A stretch of 64,000 nucleotides of DNA, taken from Phycisphaerales bacterium (lineage in GTDB: Bacteria > Planctomycetota > Phycisphaerae > Phycisphaerales > SM1A02). Shown in pieces: positions 17,916-26,994 of this stretch; positions within the stretch are counted from its first letter, which is position 1; every line of letters begins with the position of its first letter. The position numbers were made by a program, and so were the translations under genes. The DNA lies in assembly GCA_029245245.1 (NCBI GenBank), contig JAQWPT010000021.1, positions 1 to 64,000 of the forward strand, given 5' to 3'. The notes under the pieces are model-generated. The model searched no databases. It saw nothing but the letters and a program-made list of their open reading frames with translations, and had not been told where the DNA came from.

Positions 17916-19238
17916 ATGAGCACTCTTTCGCCATCCCAGACCCTGCTCCCGGATGCGACGCCCTTGCAGGCGTCGCGGTGGGCTGCGTTGGTGGACCCCG
18001 TGGGGGAGCGGCTTCACCTGCTGGCGGGGGTTGTCTATGTCTTCCTGCTGCCCCTGGCGGTAGCGCCACGGGATATTGCTTCCGTGGCACTGCTGGTCAT
18101 CACCGTCTTGAGGCTTCCCAAGATCGCCCCGTCCTATCGATCATGGCTGGTCCAGCCGATCTGGTGGGCGTTGCTGGCCTACATGGCTTGGATGTGCCTG
18201 GGGCTGCTCTGGACTTCGGATGTCTCCGACGGACTGGTTGATCTTGGCAAGCACCGGATGTTTCTGACCCCGCTGCTGCTGCTGCCATTGCTGTCACATG
18301 CTTCGCTCCTGGTGAGGGCCTACCTCGCTGGGATGGTCATCGTGAATCTGCTGCAGGTGATGGAGTGGTTCCAGTGGCCAAACAGCGAGGTATTCCCCCT
18401 CGTCAGCCGCCAGGGAGCGTTCAACAACCCGATCGCCACGGGCCTCTTTACCGCCGTTGCGATCTGTTACTGGCTGCGACTACTCATCTTCGGATCGATT
18501 CGGCACCTCTGGATCGTGATACCGGGCCTTGGGCTGGCTGGTTTCGGGCTCATGCTCTCGGGGTCACGGAGCACGACCGTGGCGGCGATGATCGGCAGCC
18601 TCCTGCTGCTGGCGGTCCCATTCATCACCCAGCCTCGAAATCGAGTCCGGATCTTCGTGACAACGGTCCTGCTGGCAGGAGGCATGATGCTGGCCGCGGT
18701 GACGACCTCTTCCCAGTACCGGGCCGCATTCCTGGGGTTCCCCGCCGCGGTCCACGAGATACTCCATTCCGACGAGGAGCCTCGCTCGAGCGTCGGAATG
18801 CGGGTCCAGATGATCGAGTACGGGATTGAGGTGTTCCATGAGCACCCGGTCCTGGGAACCGGCACAGGGGCCGCCAGCCGGTACATGCCCGAGGGGATTG
18901 ATTTCCACGGGGCCCGGGGAGATCGTGTCACCTTGCACAACACTTATCTGCTGGCCCTGGTAACCCTTGGGATTCCCGGATTGCTCCTGCTTCTTTGTGT
19001 GCTGGGGGCCGCCCTGTGGCAGGCAGCTCCATTGGCGGCCGGGACTTGCCTGACGGGCGGAACCTTCTATGGGTTGGTGGCCTGGATGGTGGCAGCGGGG
19101 GGTGACTCCTACCAGGCCAGCGGTAACTATTTGGGTATGCTCGGCTTCCTGCTTGCCATAGGCCTGTTGGGCTCAAGACCATTTGAGGCCACACCATTTA
19201 CACCCGGTGAGGAACTCGAACAAAGCCCGAACAGGTGA
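17916..19238 (+). CDS. O-antigen ligase-like (Wzy_C family) membrane protein
   Basis: A 440-residue protein with about ten to eleven transmembrane segments and the Wzy_C/WaaL signature. LMLSGSRSTTVA lies near residues 210-221. A large extracytoplasmic loop ends in HPVLGTGTGAA and RVTLHNTYLLALVTLGIPG near residues 330-350. Family members transfer finished polymer from undecaprenyl diphosphate to lipid A-core or protein, or polymerise it. A separate Wzy-like protein exists at 2295-3632, so a ligase role is more likely. I chose the ATG at 17916; the longer frame from 17763 is Arg-rich and crosses the promoter region. Confidence 0.75.
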   Translation: MSTLSPSQTLLPDATPLQASRWAALVDPVGERLHLLAGVVYVFLLPLAVAPRDIASVALLVITVLRLPKIAPSYRSWLVQPIWWALLAYMAWMCLGLLWTSDVSDGLVDLGKHRMFLTPLLLLPLLSHASLLVRAYLAGMVIVNLLQVMEWFQWPNSEVFPLVSRQGAFNNPIATGLFTAVAICYWLRLLIFGSIRHLWIVIPGLGLAGFGLMLSGSRSTTVAAMIGSLLLLAVPFITQPRNRVRIFVTTVLLAGGMMLAAVTTSSQYRAAFLGFPAAVHEILHSDEEPRSSVGMRVQMIEYGIEVFHEHPVLGTGTGAASRYMPEGIDFHGARGDRVTLHNTYLLALVTLGIPGLLLLLCVLGAALWQAAPLAAGTCLTGGTFYGLVAWMVAAGGDSYQASGNYLGMLGFLLAIGLLGSRPFEATPFTPGEELEQSPNR

Positions 19239-19273
19239 CATTTCTGGCATTTTGAACTTCGTACTGGTCTTGG

Positions 19274-19302
19274 TTGACAATGCGCTTCAATGGCTGGATA
19301 AT
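19274..19302 (+). promoter_or_regulatory. strong sigma-70-type promoter
   Basis: TTGACA at 19274-19279, a 17-base spacer, then GATAAT at 19297-19302: a near-consensus housekeeping promoter. It would start transcription near 19309 and leave a leader of about 215 nt before the ATG at 19524. It is the best sigma-70 match I noticed in the window. Confidence 0.75.
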
Positions 19303-19523
19303 CCCGCCCTGAATCCCGGAATCAAAGATTTGGGATTTGTGGCCTTGGCTGACCATGGCCGCCGATAGACGACAGACGATTCGGTCTGTGACCGGAGAGT
19401 CAACGTGTGATTTTTCGTCGCTGCACCACGCGATTCAATGAGAGAAGGTGCGTGGGCAGCGGATGTGTAGAGATGGGTTCGAGTCCCTGCCGTTTGGTTC
19501 GCAGGGCATACCAGGAGCAAACA
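19303..19523 (+). other. long structured 5' leader of the major secreted protein
   Basis: Three potential hairpins can be drawn. The first is at 19312-19337 (AATCCC..GGGATT enclosing AATC..GATT). The second is at 19372-19389 (ACAGAC..GTCTGT, 6-base loop). The third is at 19455-19491 (GGCAG..CTGCC). The leader ends with AGGAG at 19513-19517, 6 bases before the ATG. No known riboswitch is recognised. Long stable leaders are common on abundant surface-protein mRNAs, so a stabilising role is a reasonable guess. Confidence 0.45.
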
Positions 19524-21743
19524 ATGAATAGCAAGATCAAGAGTGCCAGCATCGTGCTGACCGGTGGTGTCCTGCTTGGCTGGGGATCGTCCGCAGCCTT
19601 GGCAGCCAACATCGTCGGCGTCGGCATGTATGGCAGTAACGGCGACTCCCGCATGTCGAATGATGATGCCTCAGACGCCATCAGTTACGACGAGAACGGC
19701 TACGTCATGATTTCCTACGGCGACAAAGACGGCATTACGCTGGAGAACGATAACAGCAACGGCGAGTTGGTCGCAGTTAATGTCGACTCACAGGGTTCCG
19801 GTTACAAAGCCTCCGAGGAAGCTACCCAGACTGTCGACAACACCGGCAACACCGGCGTTAACGCGACGTGGGACTACGAGGTTGACGGCACCATCGGTGC
19901 TTATCTCCCCGACTACATCGACCTCGACGACAACGCAGCCGGCAACGGAATGTACGGAACGGGCTACATCTCTGATGTTGGTGCTAACAAGACCAACACA
20001 TGGGTTTCCGGCCTGAACTTCCGGAATGACGCTGGCGACGCCGGCCCGGTTTGCGCAGGGACAGTCCCCTCCGCAGGCACCTACGACACATGGGTGGGGG
20101 CGACTTTCTCACCGGGATACGACGTCATAGACACCTGCATTGCATGGGCTGGCGCAACAGCTGATCAGAAGGGTGAGATCTGCGAGATCTTCCTCGACGA
20201 TGGCGGCGTTGGCTACGGCGCTGCTGGCGGAATCTTGGACGTCTACGTCAATGGCGTACTGTCCACCGACTACATCGGCGCCTACACCACTGATGCTGCT
20301 ACCGGTGAAATCCTGACCGCCACCCTGACCAAGAACGACGCACCGGTTGCGGGTTATCCCACCAACTGGGACCAGGTCACCGTAATGCCGAAGGTCTCAA
20401 CCGGCACAGGCCTTGACTACACCATCTATCTCTGGGGTGAGTACGATTTCATCATCAATGCCAACTTTACGGACGGCGACGATTGCACGCAGGTCTCCTT
20501 GACCTCGCATGCACTTGAAGACGTCACGAAGAACAACTGCAGTGACTGTGACATCATCGCAATCATCGATGGTGGCGAGGGTTGTTCGATCACTGCCGGA
20601 CCTATTCCGGTTGGTGCCGTCAAAAACGCAAGCGTCAATAATCCCGGATTCAACTATGACTACGCTCCCGCAGTCGGTATCGATGCTGCAGGCATCACGG
20701 CCGGTTCGGGTGCCACGTTCACTTCAGTCATCGGAGCGTCCAGTTACTACCTGACCTACGAAGACGGCATGCCCCTCGAGTTCGACTATGACGACGAGGT
20801 CTCGCTGTACTGCGGTGCTGACTACAACAACGATGACCACGCGGACATCGTTGCCCACGGCACCGTCGATGGTTACGGCGAAACGATCTGCCTGCTCCTT
20901 GGCAACAATGGCGTCGTCAATGAGGTCGTTCTATACGGCGAATCCGGAACTGACTGGCACATCGCCGGACAGCTCGATCGCGGTGGTGCTGAGTACAACG
21001 ACGGTCACTGCCTGCTCTGGCGGAACAACGCCACTGGTGGAAACGCCGTCTGGGTCTGCAATGGTGACGGCGTCGTTGAGAAGTCTCTCATCGAAGCCGC
21101 TGCTGCCGAGGAATGGTTCTGCTACTGCACGAACGATTCCCTGGGTGGTGGTAGCCGTGCCTACTGGTACAGCCACTACGGCGACAACGCCATGTGGATG
21201 TTGGACATCGACACCGATCACAATGATTGGGTGACCGAGATGGACTACCTCCGCAACGATGTTGGCGAACGCGTCAACACCGGTACTGGTGCTGGTTGGG
21301 AAATGGAAGCCGTTGGTTGCCTCAGTGGCGATCCTGGTGACGACAACCTCAGCCGTGACATCGTCTGGTCCAATGCTGGTACGGGTGCTGTCTGCATCTG
21401 GCTCATGGACCAGGCTGCTCCCGGGTACATCAACTCCCGCAACTACTGCACCGTCGGCGGAAACGTCTATAACGGCGCCAGTGGCTACGGAGTTGCAGAG
21501 GGTTACCGCTGCATCGGTGTCGGCCAGTACGAGGTCGACACAAACTACGGCACAACAACTGCCGGTGGTACCCTCGATCGTGAGCAGATGTGGGGCACCC
21601 TGTGGTGGAACCACAACGGTTCCAGCTACGCCTGGAAGATGGATCGCACCGTCGATCTGGAACTCTATGGCCCAGCTGGAAACACCGGAGGTAATGGCCT
21701 TCCTGTGTATCCCGAGACAGTGAGTGCGTACGCACGCTATTGA
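19524..21743 (+). CDS. secreted FG-GAP-like repeat protein, paralogue 1 (candidate major surface protein)
   Basis: A 739-residue exported protein with a signal peptide ending near residue 28 (SSAALA/AN). After it comes a blade-like element (ISYDENGYVMISYGDKDGI), then a long Asp/Asn/Gly-rich beta region with GSGY elements. Five blade-like repeats follow at about residues 430-705, each resembling W-x-N-x-x-T-G-x-x-A-V-W; the last is followed by WKMDRTV. It is acidic and has 17 Cys, unusual for such repeats and suggesting disulfides. The start is set by AGGAG 6 bases upstream; the frame to 19407 is leader. A consensus promoter and strong terminator flank it. No enzymatic motif is seen; a structural or adhesive surface role is inferred. 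Confidence 0.75.
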   Translation: MNSKIKSASIVLTGGVLLGWGSSAALAANIVGVGMYGSNGDSRMSNDDASDAISYDENGYVMISYGDKDGITLENDNSNGELVAVNVDSQGSGYKASEEATQTVDNTGNTGVNATWDYEVDGTIGAYLPDYIDLDDNAAGNGMYGTGYISDVGANKTNTWVSGLNFRNDAGDAGPVCAGTVPSAGTYDTWVGATFSPGYDVIDTCIAWAGATADQKGEICEIFLDDGGVGYGAAGGILDVYVNGVLSTDYIGAYTTDAATGEILTATLTKNDAPVAGYPTNWDQVTVMPKVSTGTGLDYTIYLWGEYDFIINANFTDGDDCTQVSLTSHALEDVTKNNCSDCDIIAIIDGGEGCSITAGPIPVGAVKNASVNNPGFNYDYAPAVGIDAAGITAGSGATFTSVIGASSYYLTYEDGMPLEFDYDDEVSLYCGADYNNDDHADIVAHGTVDGYGETICLLLGNNGVVNEVVLYGESGTDWHIAGQLDRGGAEYNDGHCLLWRNNATGGNAVWVCNGDGVVEKSLIEAAAAEEWFCYCTNDSLGGGSRAYWYSHYGDNAMWMLDIDTDHNDWVTEMDYLRNDVGERVNTGTGAGWEMEAVGCLSGDPGDDNLSRDIVWSNAGTGAVCIWLMDQAAPGYINSRNYCTVGGNVYNGASGYGVAEGYRCIGVGQYEVDTNYGTTTAGGTLDREQMWGTLWWNHNGSSYAWKMDRTVDLELYGPAGNTGGNGLPVYPETVSAYARY

Positions 21744-21802
21744 TCCGCTCCTGGGTCACGGGTTCGCCCGTCCAGGGTGAATCCAAATGCTCTGTGAATA
21801 CC

Positions 21803-21837
21803 AGCCCCCCGCCTTCTGGCGGGGGGCTGTCTTTTTT
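21803..21837 (+). terminator. strong rho-independent terminator
   Basis: An 11-bp GC-rich stem (AGCCCCCCGCC with GGCGGGGGGCT) and a TTCT loop, followed by a run of six T at 21832-21837. It lies 60 bases after the first secreted-protein gene. Confidence 0.92.
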
Positions 21838-21983
21838 GCCCTGTTCGTACTCCAGTGGAGCCGAAGTCGCTGCCCACTGGCCTCATGGTCGTCTGTGATC
21901 CGATAGTATTTATCAGACCCGCCGGGCGTGAGACCCCGTGGGATTCGAGATGGCCCCCGGATTTCCGGGCACGAGGTGCAGGC

Positions 21984-24341
21984 ATGAGGCAGACGGCAGT
22001 GCAGACTGGCGGAACTGGGCATGGAGCCCATCTGTTCGCTGTCGGTGTTGCCGTGATCTCGATCCTGACCTGCTCCCCGGCTGTCGCCAAGACGCATGTC
22101 CTCGCCGTGGCTGACTTTGGCAATGGTGTGGACACCACTCCCGATGGCTTTGATGACCTGCTCGTGCGTGACAGCGAGACGGGCTCGATCGCCATTCTGT
22201 ATCTCGACGCGGATGGCCTGGACCTGGTCAACCAGCAGGGGCCGGTGACGCACATTGAGATTCTTGACGGGGGGCACGGATACGTCCCGACCTTCGAGAC
22301 CGGCGAGTTCGGGCTCAGCCTTCAGGCGATGTCTGCTCCTGGCCTGTGCCAGGTGCACAACCCGTTCAACAGTCTGTTGCCTGCGGACTGGGCCGCCTAC
22401 CTCGTCGATGGTGAAGAAGGCAGCCTGCTCATCGGGACCCACGGCGAAGAGCAACTGCGATCAATTGATCATGCCCAGGGCGCCCGGACCCGGATCGTCA
22501 TCTCCCATGAAGACGGAGGACTCGGCTACGAGGGTCGGCCCGGCCTGGCGGATGAGCTGCGCTGCCTTGAGTACACGAGTGGTACCCCGATGGCGGCGCC
22601 CGTGACGACCTGGTCGTTGCCCGGAGCCGAAGTCGGCCATGCCGTTGCCATTGCCGCGCCAGGCCGCACCGAAGGCGTGCAATCCTTCTTCACCTGGGTC
22701 GAGATACCCGGAGGGCCTGTCGGCAGTGGGTACACGGCGAATGTCGGCCATCCCGGCCTTGCACTGCAACTCGTCAGCGACGTCGTGCTGCCCGCCCCCG
22801 AGGCAGAAGAGACGGAAGAGGCGGAGGAGACCGAGGTGCCGGTCGAAGCATCCGCCTCAGGCCAGTCAACGGATTCCGATACCGAGGTGGTCTCCACTGA
22901 CGTGCTGGCGGCTCGCGTTCTTGGACAGGTCTTCACCGAGCGAACCGAGGATCTTCACCTTCCCGCAGCCTGGGCGATGACGGATGACCAGGGGCGATTG
23001 ACCCACGTGGCCCTTGATCCGGGGACGTGCCGCTTTGACGCACCGGCAGTCTTCGTAGCCCCACTGACGGCTCGCTGTGACGGGCTCGGGGTCCTGGAAC
23101 TGAAACTGCAGGGACAGATCAACTATGTCGATGTCCCCGGCTCAACGGCTGGTGACGGGTATTCAGAGAACGACGAAGTCCGGATGGGCTTCACGTCCGC
23201 CGGTGGTCATGGCGATTCTCTGCAGGGCACGGGTGGCGTTGCCCCGGCGGCAGAAGTCGCTCGGGGCACCATCATCGAAGCACAGATCAATGGCGAGACC
23301 GGCAGTTACAGCCGACCGCCATGGCTCGATCTCTCCAATGCCGGTGGACTTGGTGCCGACCTGCGGTGCCGATTGGGACACGAAGGCACCGGTCTGATTC
23401 GCTTCAATGGCCAGGATGCCTCCATGGGCGCCAACTGGAAGGCCTACGTGGCGGACTTCGACAACGACGACGACATGGACCTGCTGTGGCATGATCCACG
23501 CAGTGGCCGATCGGCAATCTGGCGGCTTACGACAAACGCCACCGTTGAACAAGGCTCCTTTGGCTGGCTTCCGACGGTGGATCAGAACTGGCGAGTCGGC
23601 GTGGTCGGTGAGTTCGACCCCGGTACGCCCGGGGCGAACATCTTCTGGCGCAACATGCGAACCGGTGCCAACGCGATCTGGGGCGTCGATGCCTCTGGCG
23701 CGTGGTCGAGTTCCTCCTCGTGGCTGCACGAGGCATCAGGCATGGTCGATGCGGTAGCCGATATCGACTGGCAGGTCATCGGGGGCAACCGTGGAGGCAA
23801 TCGCCTGCTCTGGTGGAACCAACGTACAGGGACGTGCGCGGTCTGGAAGTTGTCCGTGGACATGTCCGGTGGAACCGACCCCTCCAGTTGGCTTGAGCAC
23901 GCCAAGTGGCTGACGAACCCACTCGGCGACATCATGGCCACCGATACCCAGTGGAAGCCGATGGGCTTCATGAATCTTGCGGGGCGTGCTCCTTCGAGCA
24001 TCAATGCCCGCGATGTCCTGTGGCTGGATACGGCAAGCGGCACACTGGCGGGCTGGCTGATGGAATCGAACTTTGCCCGCGTCGACGCCAAGGCAGTCGA
24101 TGCAGGGGCCAACTACATCGAGTCGACCTTGCCCGAGGGGGCATCCCCCGGGTCTGTTCGCCTGGTGGCTGGCCAGTACACGCATGGCGCATCCAGTGGC
24201 TCCTGGGCCGGCACGACCCTGTTCTGGCTCGATCAGGCGATTGACGGATCCATGGCCTGGAAACTCAGCCGCTCCCTGGATCCTGATACCGGCCTCCTGA
24301 AGGACCCCTGGGGGGTCATCGATTCCAGGCACGTCCGGTAA
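21984..24341 (+). CDS. secreted FG-GAP-like repeat protein, paralogue 2
   Basis: A 785-residue exported protein with a signal peptide ending near SPAVA/KT. The first mature segment, VLAVADFGNGVDTTPDGFDDLL followed by VRDSETGSIAILYLDADGL, is an FG-GAP-type blade. Next come beta modules with GHGY, GSGY and GDGY elements and a highly acidic Glu/Thr linker (about residues 272-305). Five blades follow at about residues 489-760, such as LLWHDPRSGRSAIWRL, IFWRNMRTGANAIWGV and LLWWNQRTGTCAVWKL. The end MAWKLSRSLD matches the WKMDR and WRMDR endings of its neighbours. The ATG at 21984 has GAGG 7 bases upstream. The ligand and partner are unknown. Confidence 0.75.
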   Translation: MRQTAVQTGGTGHGAHLFAVGVAVISILTCSPAVAKTHVLAVADFGNGVDTTPDGFDDLLVRDSETGSIAILYLDADGLDLVNQQGPVTHIEILDGGHGYVPTFETGEFGLSLQAMSAPGLCQVHNPFNSLLPADWAAYLVDGEEGSLLIGTHGEEQLRSIDHAQGARTRIVISHEDGGLGYEGRPGLADELRCLEYTSGTPMAAPVTTWSLPGAEVGHAVAIAAPGRTEGVQSFFTWVEIPGGPVGSGYTANVGHPGLALQLVSDVVLPAPEAEETEEAEETEVPVEASASGQSTDSDTEVVSTDVLAARVLGQVFTERTEDLHLPAAWAMTDDQGRLTHVALDPGTCRFDAPAVFVAPLTARCDGLGVLELKLQGQINYVDVPGSTAGDGYSENDEVRMGFTSAGGHGDSLQGTGGVAPAAEVARGTIIEAQINGETGSYSRPPWLDLSNAGGLGADLRCRLGHEGTGLIRFNGQDASMGANWKAYVADFDNDDDMDLLWHDPRSGRSAIWRLTTNATVEQGSFGWLPTVDQNWRVGVVGEFDPGTPGANIFWRNMRTGANAIWGVDASGAWSSSSSWLHEASGMVDAVADIDWQVIGGNRGGNRLLWWNQRTGTCAVWKLSVDMSGGTDPSSWLEHAKWLTNPLGDIMATDTQWKPMGFMNLAGRAPSSINARDVLWLDTASGTLAGWLMESNFARVDAKAVDAGANYIESTLPEGASPGSVRLVAGQYTHGASSGSWAGTTLFWLDQAIDGSMAWKLSRSLDPDTGLLKDPWGVIDSRHVR

Positions 24342-24466
24342 GCCCAATTTGGGCCTTGGGCCCTCATTTGTGGAAAAATCATCGAATTCAGCCCGATCTG
24401 AGCATGGTTACAGGCAATTCCAATGGCCTGCACTGCGTTCTTCGAGCACGATGTACCATGAACAAA

Positions 24467-24499
24467 GGGCATTTTTCCCACGTACCAGTGGGGATGCCC
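24467..24499 (+). other. hairpin in the leader of paralogue 3
   Basis: GGGCAT..ATGCCC encloses CCCAC..GTGGG, with a 6-base loop and an internal TTTT bulge, within the 224-base gap between the second and third secreted-protein genes. It is not followed by a T-run, so it is more likely an mRNA leader structure than a terminator. I see no convincing promoter in this gap. Confidence 0.4.
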
Positions 24500-24565
24500 A
24501 AGACGTGGTGGGTATGGGGCTTGCGCTCCCTGCCGAATGACAACTGGCGAGTTAAGGATCCCGGC

Positions 24566-26920
24566 ATGAAGACAATGCGATATGGGTATGGACTGATCGG
24601 CGTGACCGCACTTGCACTGGCAACAGGTGCATGGGCTGAGTCCCGTGTAATCGCTGTCGCTGATTTCGGAACCAGTGCCTCCAACGGCACCCCGGATGGC
24701 TGCACCGACTTGCTCTGGCACGACACGGACACCGGTGAACTCATCATCCACTACATGGCCAAGGATGGGCTCTCTGTCAGCAACATGGTCGGCTCGATCG
24801 ATCAGGTCGAGCTTCGCAACGGCGGCAGTGGGTACTACTCGACGGATTCGCTGGTCATCAACAGTGAAGGCACGGGAGGAATTGGCCTCGAGGCGGAACT
24901 CGAGGTGATTGGACCCATTGCCGAGATCACCGTCGTCGATCCAGGCCGCGACTATGAGAACGGTACGCTTGTCGAACTGGACCCAGGCGCTGCTGGTGGC
25001 GATGGTTGCATCGCCATCACGACGGTCGCCGATGGCGGAGCCGACTCCGGCCAACTTGCCGATGTCGCCGTGCTCTCCTCGGGCTTCGGCTATGAGCCGG
25101 GCACCGTCGATCCGGGTACCGGCATTCTCGAACCTCGTCCTCATCTGCTCGTAGCCTTTCCACCCATCGGTGGTGATCCAGCCTACGTGCTCTGCTACGC
25201 GGATGAAACCGGTCGGATCATGGATGACGCCAGCGGTTTCGGCCCCGGCATCATTGACAACGGATCAGGGTTCATTGGCACCCCGTCTCTTGAGTTCGTC
25301 ATTCCAAGCATCGGCGCCACCGGCGCCGAGTTCCAGGGCTACCTCTACGGGGGGATCAAGTCGGTGCTCGTTGCCGTCAATGGCTCCGGGTACACGTCTG
25401 ATCCGGAGTGGGTGATCCCAGGCGAGAACGGCTTTGGTGCACAGATTGCGACCTCTCGTGGTCCCGGCGCCGTCCACGATGTGAAGGTCACCAGTACCGG
25501 CCGCAACTACGTACTGCCTCCGAGCATTCTCGCCGTGGGCGAAGGCATCGGCGCCTCGTTCGAGGCCATCATCAATGAAGGCGGACCCCAGCCCATCGCC
25601 CGAGCGTCAACCGATCAGGCGATCTACGTCGGCGGTGGTCTCGACGTGGATGCCCATCCCGGCGACTTCGATGGCGATGGTGATACCGATCTCATCTTCC
25701 GTCGTGCCGATCGCGGCGAGGTGTTCCTCTGGATCATGGAGGATGGCGTCAAGCAGGATGGAATTCGTCTTGATGCGATCGTCGGCGCCAACTGGCACCT
25801 GATCGGCATCGGCGACTTCAACTTCGACGGGATCGACGACGTCTACTGGTGGGAGGAAAATGTCGGCCGAATCTGCCTCTGGTACATCAACCATCCAGGC
25901 AGCCCCCTGTTCGCCGCGGACCGTCCGCTGCTCGATTATCGCTGGGGTGGCTGGGTTCCGGATTCGTCCTGGCGTCCCTTCTCGATTCGAGACATTACAC
26001 CTGCCCATGACGGACCCGAGATTCTCTGGGGCAACGTCGATACCGGTTCGGTCGTCATTCGAATGCGGGATCCGGAAAACCCAAAGTTCGTCCAGCACGG
26101 CTTCTACGTGCGTGAACCCGGCGGCGCCCTGCTGAATGCGGGAAGCAGTTGGGAGCCTCGTCACTTCGGGGACTTCGACAGCAACCGATTCGATGGTGAC
26201 ATCTTCTGGTACAACAAGGACGATGGTCGTACTGCGGTCTGGCGCATGCATCTTGGCACGGTCTTCGATCGCAACTACCTCTCCAGCGCTGCGGGAGATG
26301 CCGTGACCTCCTACCACCCGGTGGGCGTGAGCCAGTACCTCGTCGAAGACGATGAGAGCGGCCAGTCCTCGATGCACGCTCACGTGCTCTGGCGACAGGA
26401 CGAGACCTCCCGGGTCGTGAACTGGCGAATGGACCGGTCCTTGACGGCTGCGGCTTTCGGCAACTCCGGAGAAGAGGCCGACGAAGGCCGCGAGGATTCC
26501 AGTGGAGATTCCGAGGACGAGCTGAATACCGGCGTGATCCTTCGGCCCTTCGTGGTTGATCGAGCGGTACTGATGAACGTCGATGGTGTGACGTCCGAGT
26601 TGGACTTCAACACTGCAGGCGGCAACGACTTTGGCAGCAGCGAAGATGACCTCGGCGATTTCGGCGAGGAAGGCGAGGAAGGCAAGGACGAAGGCGACTC
26701 CGATGGGTCATCCGGCGACAGCTTCGACCTCGGTGCATTCGATCCTCTGAACCCGTCCACCTGGCCCGATGGAGTTGAGACGGCCGATGAAATGATCGCC
26801 TGGCTCGGCAACAACATCTTCGCCAATGACCCGACCACCTGGCCGGACGGAGTGGAATCGGAAGCAGAACTGGCCACCTGGTTGATCCAGATGGTGACAC
26901 TTCTGGATTCCATAGGCTAG
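24566..26920 (+). CDS. secreted FG-GAP-like repeat protein, paralogue 3, with acidic tail and WPDGV repeats
   Basis: A 784-residue exported protein whose signal peptide ends near TGAWA/ES. It has the same layout as its neighbours: a first blade (VIAVADFGTSASNGTPDG, LLWHDTDTGELIIHYM), then GSGY beta modules, then five blades at about 365-620. Those blades have calcium-loop-like sequences DFDGDGDTDL and DFNFDGIDDV, ending NWRMDRSL. Unlike the others it continues with about 160 residues: two Asp/Glu/Ser-rich stretches and a tandem PxTWPDGVE repeat at the C terminus. The start at 24566 is set by AAGGA 7 bases upstream. A surface or matrix role is inferred; no catalytic motif is visible. Confidence 0.75.
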   Translation: MKTMRYGYGLIGVTALALATGAWAESRVIAVADFGTSASNGTPDGCTDLLWHDTDTGELIIHYMAKDGLSVSNMVGSIDQVELRNGGSGYYSTDSLVINSEGTGGIGLEAELEVIGPIAEITVVDPGRDYENGTLVELDPGAAGGDGCIAITTVADGGADSGQLADVAVLSSGFGYEPGTVDPGTGILEPRPHLLVAFPPIGGDPAYVLCYADETGRIMDDASGFGPGIIDNGSGFIGTPSLEFVIPSIGATGAEFQGYLYGGIKSVLVAVNGSGYTSDPEWVIPGENGFGAQIATSRGPGAVHDVKVTSTGRNYVLPPSILAVGEGIGASFEAIINEGGPQPIARASTDQAIYVGGGLDVDAHPGDFDGDGDTDLIFRRADRGEVFLWIMEDGVKQDGIRLDAIVGANWHLIGIGDFNFDGIDDVYWWEENVGRICLWYINHPGSPLFAADRPLLDYRWGGWVPDSSWRPFSIRDITPAHDGPEILWGNVDTGSVVIRMRDPENPKFVQHGFYVREPGGALLNAGSSWEPRHFGDFDSNRFDGDIFWYNKDDGRTAVWRMHLGTVFDRNYLSSAAGDAVTSYHPVGVSQYLVEDDESGQSSMHAHVLWRQDETSRVVNWRMDRSLTAAAFGNSGEEADEGREDSSGDSEDELNTGVILRPFVVDRAVLMNVDGVTSELDFNTAGGNDFGSSEDDLGDFGEEGEEGKDEGDSDGSSGDSFDLGAFDPLNPSTWPDGVETADEMIAWLGNNIFANDPTTWPDGVESEAELATWLIQMVTLLDSIG
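26750..26884 (+). repeat. tandem WPDGV protein repeat (26-codon period)
   Basis: Two copies, NPSTWPDGVETADEMIAWL and DPTTWPDGVESEAELATWL, begin at 26750 and 26828 and share 11 of 19 residues. They form the extreme C terminus of paralogue 3 and are absent from paralogues 1 and 2. Confidence 0.8.
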
Positions 26921-26942
26921 ACGCCCAGCAACTCTGCAACTG

Positions 26943-26980
26943 CATCGGTGTCGGGCGTGCCCGGCACCGATGTTCTTTTT
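26943..26980 (+). terminator. rho-independent terminator after the secreted-protein cluster
   Basis: A 14-bp near-perfect stem (CATCGGTG and CGGGC paired with GCCCG and CACCGATG, one G-T wobble) is followed by TTCTTTTT. It separates the cluster from the convergent 2-oxoacid dehydrogenase operon, whose last stop is at 26995. Only the plus-strand side has a T-run. Confidence 0.88.
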
Positions 26981-26994
26981 GCCTGGTCAACGGT

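Noticed and set aside
19475-19491. tRNA-like T-arm sequence (GGGTTCGAGTCCC) in the leader of paralogue 1
   Set aside because: Only three base pairs flank the loop, no matching acceptor, D or anticodon arms can be drawn, and it lies between a good promoter and a good ribosome site. Treated as coincidence or a leader hairpin.
24342-24354. GCCCAA..TTGGGC as a terminator after paralogue 2
   Set aside because: The stem is 6 bp with a 1-base loop and no T-run follows.
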